Assembly (NCBI GenBank): GCA_963850195.1
Contig: CAWKKD010000004.1
Span: forward strand, 434,001-498,000
DNA length: 64,000 bases
Source: Actinoallomurus sp963850195
GTDB taxonomy: Bacteria; Actinomycetota; Actinomycetes; Streptosporangiales; Streptosporangiaceae
Direction: 5' to 3'
Position numbers and translations under genes: made by a program
The notes under the pieces: generated by a model
The model's input: only the letters and a program-made list of their open reading frames with translations
Databases searched by the model: none
What the model was told of the DNA's origin: nothing
Shown: positions 49,802-56,852 of the stretch, in pieces
Layout: the number at the start of each line of letters is the position of its first letter
Position numbering within the stretch: position 1 is the stretch's first letter

Positions 49802-50094
49802 GCGAGTCGGTACGGGCGGACTGGCCGCTGTACGAGGTGTTCGTGCGCGGCAAGCGCGGCCTGAACCACGTGCACGTCGGATCGCTGCGCGCCGCCGACG
49901 CGGAGATGGCCCTGCGCAACGCGCGCGACGTCTACACGCGGCGCAACGAGGGCGTCAGCATCTGGGTGGTGAAGGCTGAGGACATCACCGCCTCCAGCCC
50001 CGACGAGAAGGATCCGTTCTTCGCGCCGAGCGGCGACAAGGTCTACCGCCACCCGACGTTCTACGAGATCCCCGAGAACGTCCCCCACATGTGA
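49798..50094 (+). CDS. paaB: Phenylacetyl-CoA epoxidase subunit PaaB
   Basis: 98 residues, the small bridging subunit that holds PaaAC heterodimers together. PLYEVFVRGKRGLNHVHVGSLRA, MALRNARDVYTRRNEGVSIW and YRHPTFYEIPENVPHM are its signature segments. It starts inside the stop of PaaA (ATGA), and its stop is 8 nt before the PaaC ATG. No cofactor. Confidence 0.96.
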   Translation: MSESVRADWPLYEVFVRGKRGLNHVHVGSLRAADAEMALRNARDVYTRRNEGVSIWVVKAEDITASSPDEKDPFFAPSGDKVYRHPTFYEIPENVPHM

Positions 50095-50102
50095 GGCACC
50101 GA

Positions 50103-50975
50103 ATGTCCGACAACGCGCTGACGGCGATCACCGAGGACAACGACGCCCGCTGGGCGTTCGGCACCGGCTTCCACGACCCGCTCGCCGGGATCGACACGAC
50201 GGTGCCGGCCGGCGTCGACCCGGCCGACCTGGCGGCCTACTGCCTGATGCTCGGCGACGACGCGCTGATCATGTCGCACCGGCTCCAGGAGTGGTGCGCC
50301 CGCGCCCCGGAGTTGGAGGAGGAGGTCGCGCTCGCCAACATCGCGCTGGACCTGCTCGGCCAGGCGCGGCTCCTGCTGGCCCGCGCCGGCCAGGCCGAGG
50401 GCACCGGCCGGGGCGAGGACGAGCTGGCGTTCCTGCGCGATGCGGCCGAGTTCCGCAACGTACGGCTCGTCGAGGAGCCGAACGGCGACTTCGCCTTCTC
50501 CATCGTGCGGCTCCTGGCGTTCACCGCCTGGCGGCTCGCGCTGCTGGACCGGCTGACCGCCTCCGGCGATCCGGTCCTCGCCGCGCTCGCCGCCAAGGGC
50601 GTCAAGGAGGTCACCTACCACCGGGACCACGCCGCGCTCTGGACGATCAGGCTCGGCGACGGCACCCCCCTGTCGCACGAGCGCGCGCAGGCCGCCGTCG
50701 ACGCGGTCTGGCCGCTGACCGGCGAGCTGTTCCACGCGCACGACGTCGAGCGCCGGATGGCCGCCGCGGGCGTCGGCGTCGACCCGGCCGAGGTGCGCGC
50801 CGAGTTCGACGGCGTACTGGACCAGGTGCTCGAGGCGGCCACGCTGCGCCGTCCGGAGGCTCCGGCGCGTACGGACGGCCCGTACGGGCGCGACGGCGCG
50901 CACACCGGCGCGATGAGCGGCCTGCTCGAGGAGATGCAGAGCGTGGCACGCGCGCATCCGGGTGCGACCTGGTGA
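50103..50975 (+). CDS. paaC: Phenylacetyl-CoA epoxidase subunit PaaC
   Basis: 290 residues from ATG 50103 (GAGG 6 nt upstream; the frame opens at 50091). The structural partner of PaaA: ferritin-like fold without a functional di-iron site. Hallmarks: YCLMLGDDALIMSHRLQEW, EVALANIALDLLGQARLL, FSIVRLLAFTAWRLALLDRL, AKGVKEVTYHRDHAALW and WPLTGELFHAHDVE. The stop overlaps the GTG of PaaD by 4 nt. Confidence 0.95.
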   Translation: MSDNALTAITEDNDARWAFGTGFHDPLAGIDTTVPAGVDPADLAAYCLMLGDDALIMSHRLQEWCARAPELEEEVALANIALDLLGQARLLLARAGQAEGTGRGEDELAFLRDAAEFRNVRLVEEPNGDFAFSIVRLLAFTAWRLALLDRLTASGDPVLAALAAKGVKEVTYHRDHAALWTIRLGDGTPLSHERAQAAVDAVWPLTGELFHAHDVERRMAAAGVGVDPAEVRAEFDGVLDQVLEAATLRRPEAPARTDGPYGRDGAHTGAMSGLLEEMQSVARAHPGATW

Positions 50976-51478
50976 GCACCATGGCGCCGGACGCACGGGC
51001 GATCGCCGAGACGGTGACCGACCCGGAGCTGCCCATGCTCACGCTGGCCGAGCTCGGCGTCCTCCGCGACGTGACGACCGACCCGGCCGGGACGGTCGTC
51101 GTGTCCATCACGCCCACTTACACCGGCTGCCCCGCCCTGGACGCCATGCGCGACGACCTGCGGGCGCGCCTGCGCCGTGCGGGCATCGACCGGGTCGAGG
51201 TGCGTACGGTGCTGGACCCGCCCTGGACCACCGACTGGATCAGCGACGACGGGCGCCGCAAGCTGGCCGAGGCCGGGATCGCGCCGCCGGGGCCGGCGCC
51301 CCGGCGCGCCGACGGCCCGATCCCACTCACCCTGGGGCCGGTCCATCGCCGGGCCCGCTGCCCGCGCTGCGGGTCGGCGGACACGCGCGAGCTGTCGCGG
51401 TTCGGCGCCACCGCGTGCCGGTCGCTGTACCGCTGCGACGCCTGCCGCGAACCGTTCGAGCACCTCAAGGAGATCTGA
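50972..51478 (+). CDS. paaD: Phenylacetate pathway iron-sulfur assembly protein PaaD
   Basis: 168 residues from GTG 50972 (ATG 50981 also in frame). The N-terminal MIP18/DUF59 domain (about 8-95) shows VTDPELPMLTLAELGVLRDV and TYTGCPALDAM with the conserved Cys, followed by a zinc ribbon of two CxxC pairs: CPRCGSADT and YRCDACREPF. PaaD helps assemble the metal centres of the epoxidase. Overlaps PaaC by 4 nt; 3-nt gap to PaaE. Confidence 0.93.
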   Translation: MSTMAPDARAIAETVTDPELPMLTLAELGVLRDVTTDPAGTVVVSITPTYTGCPALDAMRDDLRARLRRAGIDRVEVRTVLDPPWTTDWISDDGRRKLAEAGIAPPGPAPRRADGPIPLTLGPVHRRARCPRCGSADTRELSRFGATACRSLYRCDACREPFEHLKEI

Positions 51479-51481
51479 GCC

Positions 51482-52573
51482 GTGACCATTCTCGACAGTG
51501 CGGAGACCGTGTCCCGTCGCGGCTTCCACGCGCTGCGCGTGGCCGAGGTCCAGCGGCTCTGCGCCGACGCGGTGGCGGTCACCTTCGACGTACCGGCCGA
51601 GCTGGCGGACCGGTACGCCTTCCGCCCCGGCCAGTTCCTGACCCTGCGGCGCGACGTCGACGGCCGGGAGGAGCGCCGGTCGTACTCGATCTGCGCCCCG
51701 GCGGGCGACGCCCCGCGCATCGGCGTCCGCGAGGTCCCCGGCGGGCTGCTGTCGTCGTGGCTGGTCCACGAGGTCGGCACCGGCGACGTCATCGACGTGC
51801 TGCCGCCGTCGGGCACGTTCACACCCGACCTCTCGACGGCCGACCACCACGTACTGATCGCCGCCGGGTCGGGCATCACGCCGGTCCTGTCGATCGCCGC
51901 CTCCGTCCTGGCCGACCCGGACGCCCGCGTCTCCGTCCTGTACGGCAACCGCAGCAGCGGCACCGTGATGTTCGCCGACGAGCTGGCCGACCTCAAGGAC
52001 GCCCACCCTGGGCGGTTCGAGCTGGTGCACGTGCTGTCGCGCGAGCTGCGCGAGGCGGAACTGTTCAGCGGCCGGCTCGACGCCGAGCGGCTGGCCACAC
52101 TGCTCCCGCTGCTGCTGCCCGTACCCGACGTCGGCCACTGGTGGCTGTGCGGGCCGTTCGAGATGGTGACGGACGCGCGGAGTGTGCTCCAGGACCTGGG
52201 CGTACCGCGCGAGCGCGTCCACCAGGAGCTGTTCTACGCCGGTGACGTGCCACCCGAGCCCCCGCGCCGTACGGGCCCAGGCGTACCGGCCGGGCCGGCG
52301 AGCGAGGTCACGATCGTGCTGGACGGCCGGTCGACCACCATGACGCAGCCGCAGGACACCACCGTCCTCGACGCCGCCCAGCGCGTACGCCCGGACCTGC
52401 CGTTCGCCTGCAAGGGCGGCGTCTGCGGCACCTGCCGCGCGAGGCTCGTCGACGGCCGCGTCGACATGCGCCGCAACTTCGCCCTCGACCAGACCGAACT
52501 CGACGCCGGCTACATCCTCACCTGCCAGTCCCGCCCCGCCACCGACGCGATCACCGTCGACTACGACGGTTGA
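51482..52573 (+). CDS. paaE: Phenylacetyl-CoA epoxidase reductase PaaE
   Basis: 363 residues from GTG 51482. An FNR-like FAD/NADPH module (about 10-240; YAFRPGQFLTLRRDVDGREERRSYSICA, IAAGSGITPVLSIAAS, WWLCGPFEMV) is joined to a C-terminal plant-type [2Fe-2S] ferredoxin with CKGGVCGTCRARL and a later Cys in LTCQSRPA (four Cys). It feeds electrons from NADPH to PaaA. Last gene of the epoxidase operon. A few short hairpins follow the stop at 52573. Confidence 0.95.
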   Translation: MTILDSAETVSRRGFHALRVAEVQRLCADAVAVTFDVPAELADRYAFRPGQFLTLRRDVDGREERRSYSICAPAGDAPRIGVREVPGGLLSSWLVHEVGTGDVIDVLPPSGTFTPDLSTADHHVLIAAGSGITPVLSIAASVLADPDARVSVLYGNRSSGTVMFADELADLKDAHPGRFELVHVLSRELREAELFSGRLDAERLATLLPLLLPVPDVGHWWLCGPFEMVTDARSVLQDLGVPRERVHQELFYAGDVPPEPPRRTGPGVPAGPASEVTIVLDGRSTTMTQPQDTTVLDAAQRVRPDLPFACKGGVCGTCRARLVDGRVDMRRNFALDQTELDAGYILTCQSRPATDAITVDYDG

Positions 52574-52686
52574 CCCCGCGGCACGGCTGCCCGAGCCCGC
52601 AGTGAAGGCCCCGGTGCCGTTGGGGTCGTTGGAGGTCGCACCGCGTCAGTGGCGGTCCGTGGTGCCGGCCAGACGCAGGATCGCGG

Positions 52687-52845
52687 TCAGGCCGCTCGGG
52701 TTCCGGGCCAGTGGCGCCTGATCGCGGCTGGGCCGCTGTGGCGGATGACCGAGCGCAGTGCGATCGCGACGATGATGGCATCGCCGGCGTGGACGAGCCG
52801 CATCACGAGGAGCCCGGCCGCGATGCCGATCACGATGTCCCACAT
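52687..52845 (-). CDS. Small one-to-two helix membrane protein
   Basis: 52 residues: WDIVIGIAAGLLVMRLVHAG, then DAIIVAIALRSVI, then a basic tail RHSGPAAIRRHWPGTRAA. Two hydrophobic segments (3-17 and 21-33) suggest a small membrane peptide. GGGAG lies about 9 nt before ATG 52843-52845. It is antisense to nothing coding and sits between PaaE and the methyltransferase. Too short for firm assignment and no family recognised, but the hydrophobic pattern and ribosome site are against pure chance. Confidence 0.4.
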   Translation of the reverse strand: MWDIVIGIAAGLLVMRLVHAGDAIIVAIALRSVIRHSGPAAIRRHWPGTRAA

Positions 52846-52948
52846 CTTGGTGACTCCCGGTTCAGCGATGTCCGGTGATGATGGCATGGGCCACGCGGAC
52901 GGAGGTCGCCGGCTGAGGCCGGCGTCCCTCGGCGCGTACGCTGCGGGC

Positions 52949-53749
52949 ATGACCGACTTTGACGCGTACGAGCGGGAGCTGTGGGCGGGGCGTGCCTCGG
53001 CGTACGAGCGGGGGTTCGCCCGGCTGACCGCGCAGACCGTGGGGCGGCTGCTGGACGCGGCGGGCGTCGTCGCGGGGAGCCGGGTGCTCGATATGGGGAC
53101 GGGGCCGGGGATCGTGTCGGCCGAGGCGGCACTCCGGGGTTCCCAGGTGTCGGCGGTCGACGCCGATCCCCACATGGCGGAGACGGCGGCGCGCAACGTG
53201 CCCGAGGCGGACGTCCAGGTCGCGGTGCTGCCCGCCCTGCCGTACGAGGACGAGACGTTCGACGCCGTGGTCGGGAACTTCGTGATCAACCACGTGGGCG
53301 AGCCGGCGGTCGCGCTGAAGGAGATGCGCCGCGTGCTGCGGCCGGGCGGGCGGCTGGCGCTGACCTGCTGGGCGATGCCGGGCAGCGGCGTGCTCGCCCT
53401 CGTACGCGAGGCGATGGACGAGGTCGGGGTCGCGTGGCCCGACGACGTGCCGATGACCCCGTTCATGGAGTACGGCCGCCCGGACGCCTTCGCCGCCCTG
53501 ATGGGCGGGGAGTTCCGCGAGGCCGCCGTGGAGGAGCTCGACTGGGACTTCGCCTTCGAGCCCGAGGACTGGTGGGAGACCGGTGCGATGGCCGGCGTCG
53601 GCTCGAACGGGGTCGTGCTCCTTCGGCAGGACCCGCCGACGATCGCCCGGGTCAAGCAGGCCTACGACGGCATCCTCACGCCGTACGCCACCGGAGACGG
53701 CCACGTGGCGGTACCCGCACACGCACTCCTCGCCCACGGGACCCGCTGA
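52949..53749 (+). CDS. SAM-dependent methyltransferase, class I (UbiE/Methyltransf_11 type)
   Basis: 266 residues. Motif I VLDMGTGPGIVSAEA (about 48-62), motif II VSAVDADPHMAETA, motif post-II FDAVVGNFVINHVGEP and motif III RRVLRPGGRLALTCWA are all intact. The C-terminal half (MDEVGVAWPDDVPMTPFMEY...WWETGAMAGVGSNGVVLL) is the variable cap. Related enzymes methylate quinones, malonyl or small metabolites; the substrate is unreadable. It is not part of the paa operon (375 bp downstream). ATG 52949. Confidence 0.88.
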   Translation: MTDFDAYERELWAGRASAYERGFARLTAQTVGRLLDAAGVVAGSRVLDMGTGPGIVSAEAALRGSQVSAVDADPHMAETAARNVPEADVQVAVLPALPYEDETFDAVVGNFVINHVGEPAVALKEMRRVLRPGGRLALTCWAMPGSGVLALVREAMDEVGVAWPDDVPMTPFMEYGRPDAFAALMGGEFREAAVEELDWDFAFEPEDWWETGAMAGVGSNGVVLLRQDPPTIARVKQAYDGILTPYATGDGHVAVPAHALLAHGTR

Positions 53750-53754
53750 CCCAC

Positions 53755-53885
53755 ACGGCAGGTGGCCACGATCCCCGAGGCGCCGAGCCGGGCGAAGGCG
53801 CGCTCCAGCCGGTCGTTGTCGGTGACCTCCGGCCGGTCGCGCTGCTCCCGGAGCCGCTTCTCCCACCGCAGGCGGCCGAAGCGCT
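53755..53885 (-). pseudogene. Fragment resembling the DUF6891 family
   Basis: The minus strand reads RFGRLRWEKRLREQRDRPEVTDNDRLERAFARLGASGIVA; V-T-D-N-D-R-L...AFA-x-L...GIVA is the characteristic core of DUF6891 proteins (bacteria, unknown role). It breaks off abruptly at the methyltransferase 3' end, without the Cys-rich continuation. Only about 40 residues remain. Confidence 0.55.
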
Positions 53886-53928
53886 GGCGACCGGGGGCAC
53901 GGGCCCGTACCGTGCCGCGACGGCCGGG

Positions 53929-54292
53929 CTGAGCGTCGCCGACGTGCTCGCCGCGGCCGTCGTCGTACGGCCCGTCCTGCGGCGGCTGGTCACGGCGGCG
54001 TGCTCCACCGGTGACGGCCACGCCAGCGCGGTGGTCGTGGTCGCGGTCCTCGGCGACGCCGCGGGCACGCAGGCCCTCGGTCTCGAACCGGTCCTCGGGG
54101 CGTTCCTCGCAGGCGTCATCATCAGCACCGTCCCCGAGCTCGAGGCACGCCACGTGGAGTCGCTGCGGACCATCACCTTCTCGGTGCTCGCCCCGGTCTT
54201 CCTCGCCTCGGCGGGCCTGCACGTCGACCTGACGGTGTTCGGCCGGCCGCTCGTGCTCGCGACACCGGCCGCCGTGCTGACCGTCGCCGTCG
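53929..54292 (+). pseudogene. Fragment of a CPA2-type cation:proton antiporter
   Basis: About 120 residues: LGLEPVLGAFLAGVIISTVP is the conserved pore helix (usual form LGLSPVLGAFLAG), followed by VESLRTITFSVLAPVFLASAGLHVDLTVF, the next helix and loop of KefB/NhaS-type antiporters. The flanks are unrelated low-complexity sequence (Pro/Ala runs). No start and a missing N-terminal two-thirds: a remnant. Confidence 0.7.
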
Positions 54293-54362
54293 GCACCCCC
54301 GCACCCGCACCGGATCCCGCGCCTGCGAACGCGACCGCACGCGCCCGCCCCTGACGGCACGC

Positions 54363-54480
54363 CCCCTGGAGGCCTCCGGCCGCGTCGCGGCCCGCCTCCT
54401 GCACGACGCGCTCGCCGACCCCGGCCAGCCCGTCCAGCACATCAGGCTCCCCCTGGAGCCGGTGGTCCGCACCACCACCT
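54363..54480 (+). pseudogene. C-terminal remnant of a LacI-family regulator
   Basis: The frame reads EASGRVAARLLHDALADPGQPVQHIRLPLEPVVRTT, the typical end of LacI/GalR effector domains (A-x-x-L-L...P...V-x-L-P-x-x-L-V-x-R-x-S/T). Upstream sequence is unrelated. Together with the fragments at 53755 and 53929 it makes a short graveyard. Confidence 0.55.
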
Positions 54481-54563
54481 GGCCCCTTCCCGCCGCCACA
54501 TCGCGACGGCGGTCGCCCGGACCCGATCTGGGCGATTCCGGCGCCGCCCTCATCTCTTCAAAG

Positions 54564-54600
54564 ATATTCCTTGACACGAATATTCTTCTCGATGAATACT
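54564..54600 (+). promoter_or_regulatory. Promoter with overlapping inverted repeat, probably leaderless
   Basis: TTGACA at 54571-54576 and AATACT at 54595-54600 are 18 nt apart; the ATG follows the -10 by 7 nt, so translation is probably leaderless. The inverted repeat ATATTC-N8-GAATAT (54564-54583) overlaps the -35 and is a good ArsR-type operator for the downstream regulator. Confidence 0.7.
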
Positions 54601-54607
54601 TCTCCTC

Positions 54608-55465
54608 ATGGACGCACCCCTCACCGCACTGGCCGACCCGGCCCGCTGGCGGCTCGTGGCCCTGTTGGCCGAGCGGCCCCGCTCGGTCGGCGTCCTCGCC
54701 CAGCTCGCCGAGGCCCGCCAGCCGCAGACGACCAAGCACCTACAGGCCCTTGAACGCGCCGGCGTCGTCACCTCCCGGCGCACCGGCCAGCGCCGCGTCT
54801 ACGCGCTCCGGCCCACTTCCCTGCGGGACCTGGCGGCCGAGCTCAGCCGGCTCGCCGACCTCGCGGAGCGGGCCGACGGCACGTACGCGACCTACGACCG
54901 CTACGGGCTCAGCCTCCACGCGGAGCGGCTCGCCGCGGAGGAGCAGGGGTGGGCCGACGGCCGCTCGTTCGGGTTCCTACGGTCACTGACGGAGAACCCC
55001 GAGCTGGTCTGGCGCCACCTGACCGAGACCGACTTCCTCGCCCAGTGGTGGACACCCGACGACCTGCGCGTCTCCGAGCTCGTCTTCGAAGCGCGACCGG
55101 GCGGCCGGATCGTCCAGGAGTACCGCGACGCCGAGGACACCGACGGCTCCGACCTGGTCGCCGGGCGCGCCGAGGGGGTCGTCGACGACGTACGCCCCGG
55201 TGAGCGCCTCGCCTACCGGCTCTCCCCCCGGCTTCCCGACGGCGGACCGGCCTTCACCGCCCACGTCGACCTCGAGCTGCGGCCCACCGAGACCGGCACC
55301 GACCTCGACGTCCGCTACCGGATCGCCGACAGCACGGTCGACTCCGCGGACTTCATCGCAGGCATCGAGATCGGCTTCGGCCAGAGCCTGGACAGGCTCG
55401 CGGCGACCCTCGCCGCCCATCCCCGCACCACCGAGCACGACATCGACACGAGGAGCACGAAATGA
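54608..55465 (+). CDS. ArsR-type regulator fused to an AHSA1/SRPBCC domain
   Basis: 285 residues. N-terminal winged helix (1-85): ADPARWRLVALLAERPRSVG, LAEARQPQTTKHLQALERAGVV. From about residue 120 an AHSA1 (START-like) domain follows: RSLTENPELVWRHLTETDFLAQWWTPDD, EARPGGRIVQEYRD, GIEIGFGQSLDRLA. Such fusions let the regulator sense a hydrophobic ligand in the SRPBCC cavity; the ligand is unknown. ATG 54608 follows a consensus promoter by a few bases (leaderless). The stop overlaps the next gene's ATG (ATGA), so it controls and is cotranscribed with the DHFR-like reductase. Confidence 0.85.
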   Translation: MDAPLTALADPARWRLVALLAERPRSVGVLAQLAEARQPQTTKHLQALERAGVVTSRRTGQRRVYALRPTSLRDLAAELSRLADLAERADGTYATYDRYGLSLHAERLAAEEQGWADGRSFGFLRSLTENPELVWRHLTETDFLAQWWTPDDLRVSELVFEARPGGRIVQEYRDAEDTDGSDLVAGRAEGVVDDVRPGERLAYRLSPRLPDGGPAFTAHVDLELRPTETGTDLDVRYRIADSTVDSADFIAGIEIGFGQSLDRLAATLAAHPRTTEHDIDTRSTK

Positions 55466-56061
55466 CCGAGCAGACCGGCCGCAGGGTCGTCACCAACATG
55501 AGCCTCTCCCTCGATGGCCGCTACGCCAAGGCGGACGACCCGCAGGACATGAGCTGGGTGATGCCGTACGCCATCACCGACGTCGCCCGCGACCACCTGG
55601 CCGGTCTCTGGGAGCCGGCGACGACGGCCCTGCTCGGGCGGATCAACGCCGAGGGGTTCCTCGGCTTCTGGCCCACCGTCATCGGCATGGAGGGCGCCGA
55701 CCGGCGCGACGAGGGCTTCGCGAAGTGGCTCGTCGACGCCGACAAGGTGGTCCTGTCCTCCACGCTCGGCGAGGCGCCGTGGAAGCGTACGACGGTCGTC
55801 GACAAGCCGACCGCCGAGGTCGTCGCGGACCTCAAGGCGACCGAGGGCGGCGACATCCTCGTCCTCTCCAGCGCGAGCGTCATCAAGGCGCTGCTGGCGG
55901 CCGACGAGGTCGACCGGCTGGCACTCAACATCTTTCCGGTCTTCCTCGGCGGCGGACCGCGCCTCTTCGACGACGGCCTGCCCGAAGGCCAGTGGACGCT
56001 CATCAGCCAGACCGCGGGCGAACACGGCACGCTGGCCCTCATCTACGACCGAGTCCGCTAA
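55462..56061 (+). CDS. Dihydrofolate-reductase/RibD-C-family reductase
   Basis: 199 residues. RVVTNMSLSLDGRYAKADDP is the N-terminal signature of the RibD C-terminal/DHFR-like family; ALLGRINAEGFLGFWPTV, VLSSTLGEAPWKRTTVV, ILVLSSASVIKALLAADEVDRLALNIFPVFLGGGPRLFDD continue the fold. It probably reduces a small substrate with NADPH. Overlap of 4 nt (ATGA) with the ArsR-AHSA1 gene means joint translation; the fusion may sense the reductase's substrate. The enzyme has the common stand-alone length. Confidence 0.82.
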   Translation: MTEQTGRRVVTNMSLSLDGRYAKADDPQDMSWVMPYAITDVARDHLAGLWEPATTALLGRINAEGFLGFWPTVIGMEGADRRDEGFAKWLVDADKVVLSSTLGEAPWKRTTVVDKPTAEVVADLKATEGGDILVLSSASVIKALLAADEVDRLALNIFPVFLGGGPRLFDDGLPEGQWTLISQTAGEHGTLALIYDRVR

Positions 56062-56076
56062 GCCCGGAATTGCGAC

Positions 56077-56104
56077 GGCCCTCGGCGGATCACCGCCGAG
56101 GGCC
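56077..56104. terminator. 12-bp perfect hairpin
   Basis: GGCCCTCGGCGG (56077-56088) and CCGCCGAGGGCC (56093-56104) around the 4-nt loop ATCA, 16 nt after the DHFR-like gene. The loop contains the stop codon (minus strand) of the secreted-protein remnant, so it terminates both. Confidence 0.8.
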
Positions 56105-56357
56105 ATCACGTATCCGCTCAGGTGTGAACTGGGCGCCAGGAGCAGCGTTCCACACGACGCCGCAGCTCGGCTCGGGCCCCGCGTAAAGGTCACTCTGCTT
56201 AAGATAGAAGCTCGCGTCGGAAGAGTTCGTCCCAGAGGTATCGCCGCAGCTGCCGACGGCGGTGGCAGGTGCGGTGCCGGCTCCGGTCATTGCGGGGCCC
56301 GCCGTTAGCACTGCCGCAGCCCCCGAAGACCGCCGCGGCACGTTTTTGCAGTTTCAA
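56090..56357 (-). pseudogene. Small secreted protein with a frameshift in its signal peptide
   Basis: From TTG 56355-56357 (GGGGAG just upstream) the frame gives LKLQKRAAAVFG, a perfect n-region and start of a hydrophobic core, then derails into Cys/Ser/Arg sequence. In the other frame AAAVLTAGPAMTGAGTAPATA, a normal h-region and A-x-A cleavage site, leads into VGSCGDTSGTNSSDASFYLK, DLYAGPEPSCGVVWNAAPGA, a possible SH3-like domain with two Cys, cut short by the terminator. Removal of one G from the five-C run at 56320-56324 joins both. Frame open from 56341 as read (83 residues, GTG start). Confidence 0.5.
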
Positions 56358-56752
56358 GCTCTCCCCTTTTTGCTAATCCCCGGTAGGTCAAAATGACCAT
56401 TGCATGAATCATCCATTTTCGGGCCATCAGTGTCCAATACCTGGTTGATATGCAGAAATACCTTTCAGGTATGCCCGTGAACTCGCGGAGGAGGCGATCT
56501 CGCACGCCGCATCAGAGCGACGCCGGACCGCACCCGGATTCCTACGGGCTGTAATCACCCGGCAACGAGGCGGAGGCGTGCCCGTGGAACGGCCGTCCCG
56601 ATCTTGACAGAACGTCAAAACGACTATAGAAGGACAGGCAGCCAAGAACGTAACGAAGCACCGCAGTGGCGGTAAGAGGGCGTTTTTGTTCGGCCATTCA
56701 CACTCTGGCGGGGCACCGCCATCGCCCTGTTGCGCACCAACCGGAGGTCCAT
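56358..56752. other. About 400 bp regulatory/intergenic region
   Basis: No supported gene. It holds the inverted repeat ATACCT-TTC-AGGTAT (56458-56472) and a promoter-like TTGACA (56604-56609) with TATAGA (56625-56630) at 15-nt spacing; the -35 is part of TTGAC-N5-GTCAA (56604-56618), so transcription towards the MFS gene may be repressed there. AT content is higher than in the neighbouring genes. Confidence 0.45.
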
Positions 56753-56848
56753 GTGATCGCGCTGGCTGGAAGAAGAACCGGCGGCGGCGACCACCGAGCC
56801 GAGGCCGCCGCCCTCGTGCCCGCGGTCACCGGCGTACGGGCGAGCTGA
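56753..56848 (+). CDS. Possible 31-residue leader ORF upstream of the MFS gene
   Basis: GTG 56753 is preceded by GGAGG at 5 nt and reads IALAGRRTGGGDHRAEAAALVPAVTGVRAS, ending 4 nt before the MFS ATG. The sequence resembles no known family for certain. Close spacing to the next start and the good ribosome site, where the MFS gene itself has only a weak one, suggest translational coupling. Could be chance. Confidence 0.3.
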   Translation: MIALAGRRTGGGDHRAEAAALVPAVTGVRAS

Positions 56849-56852
56849 CGGC

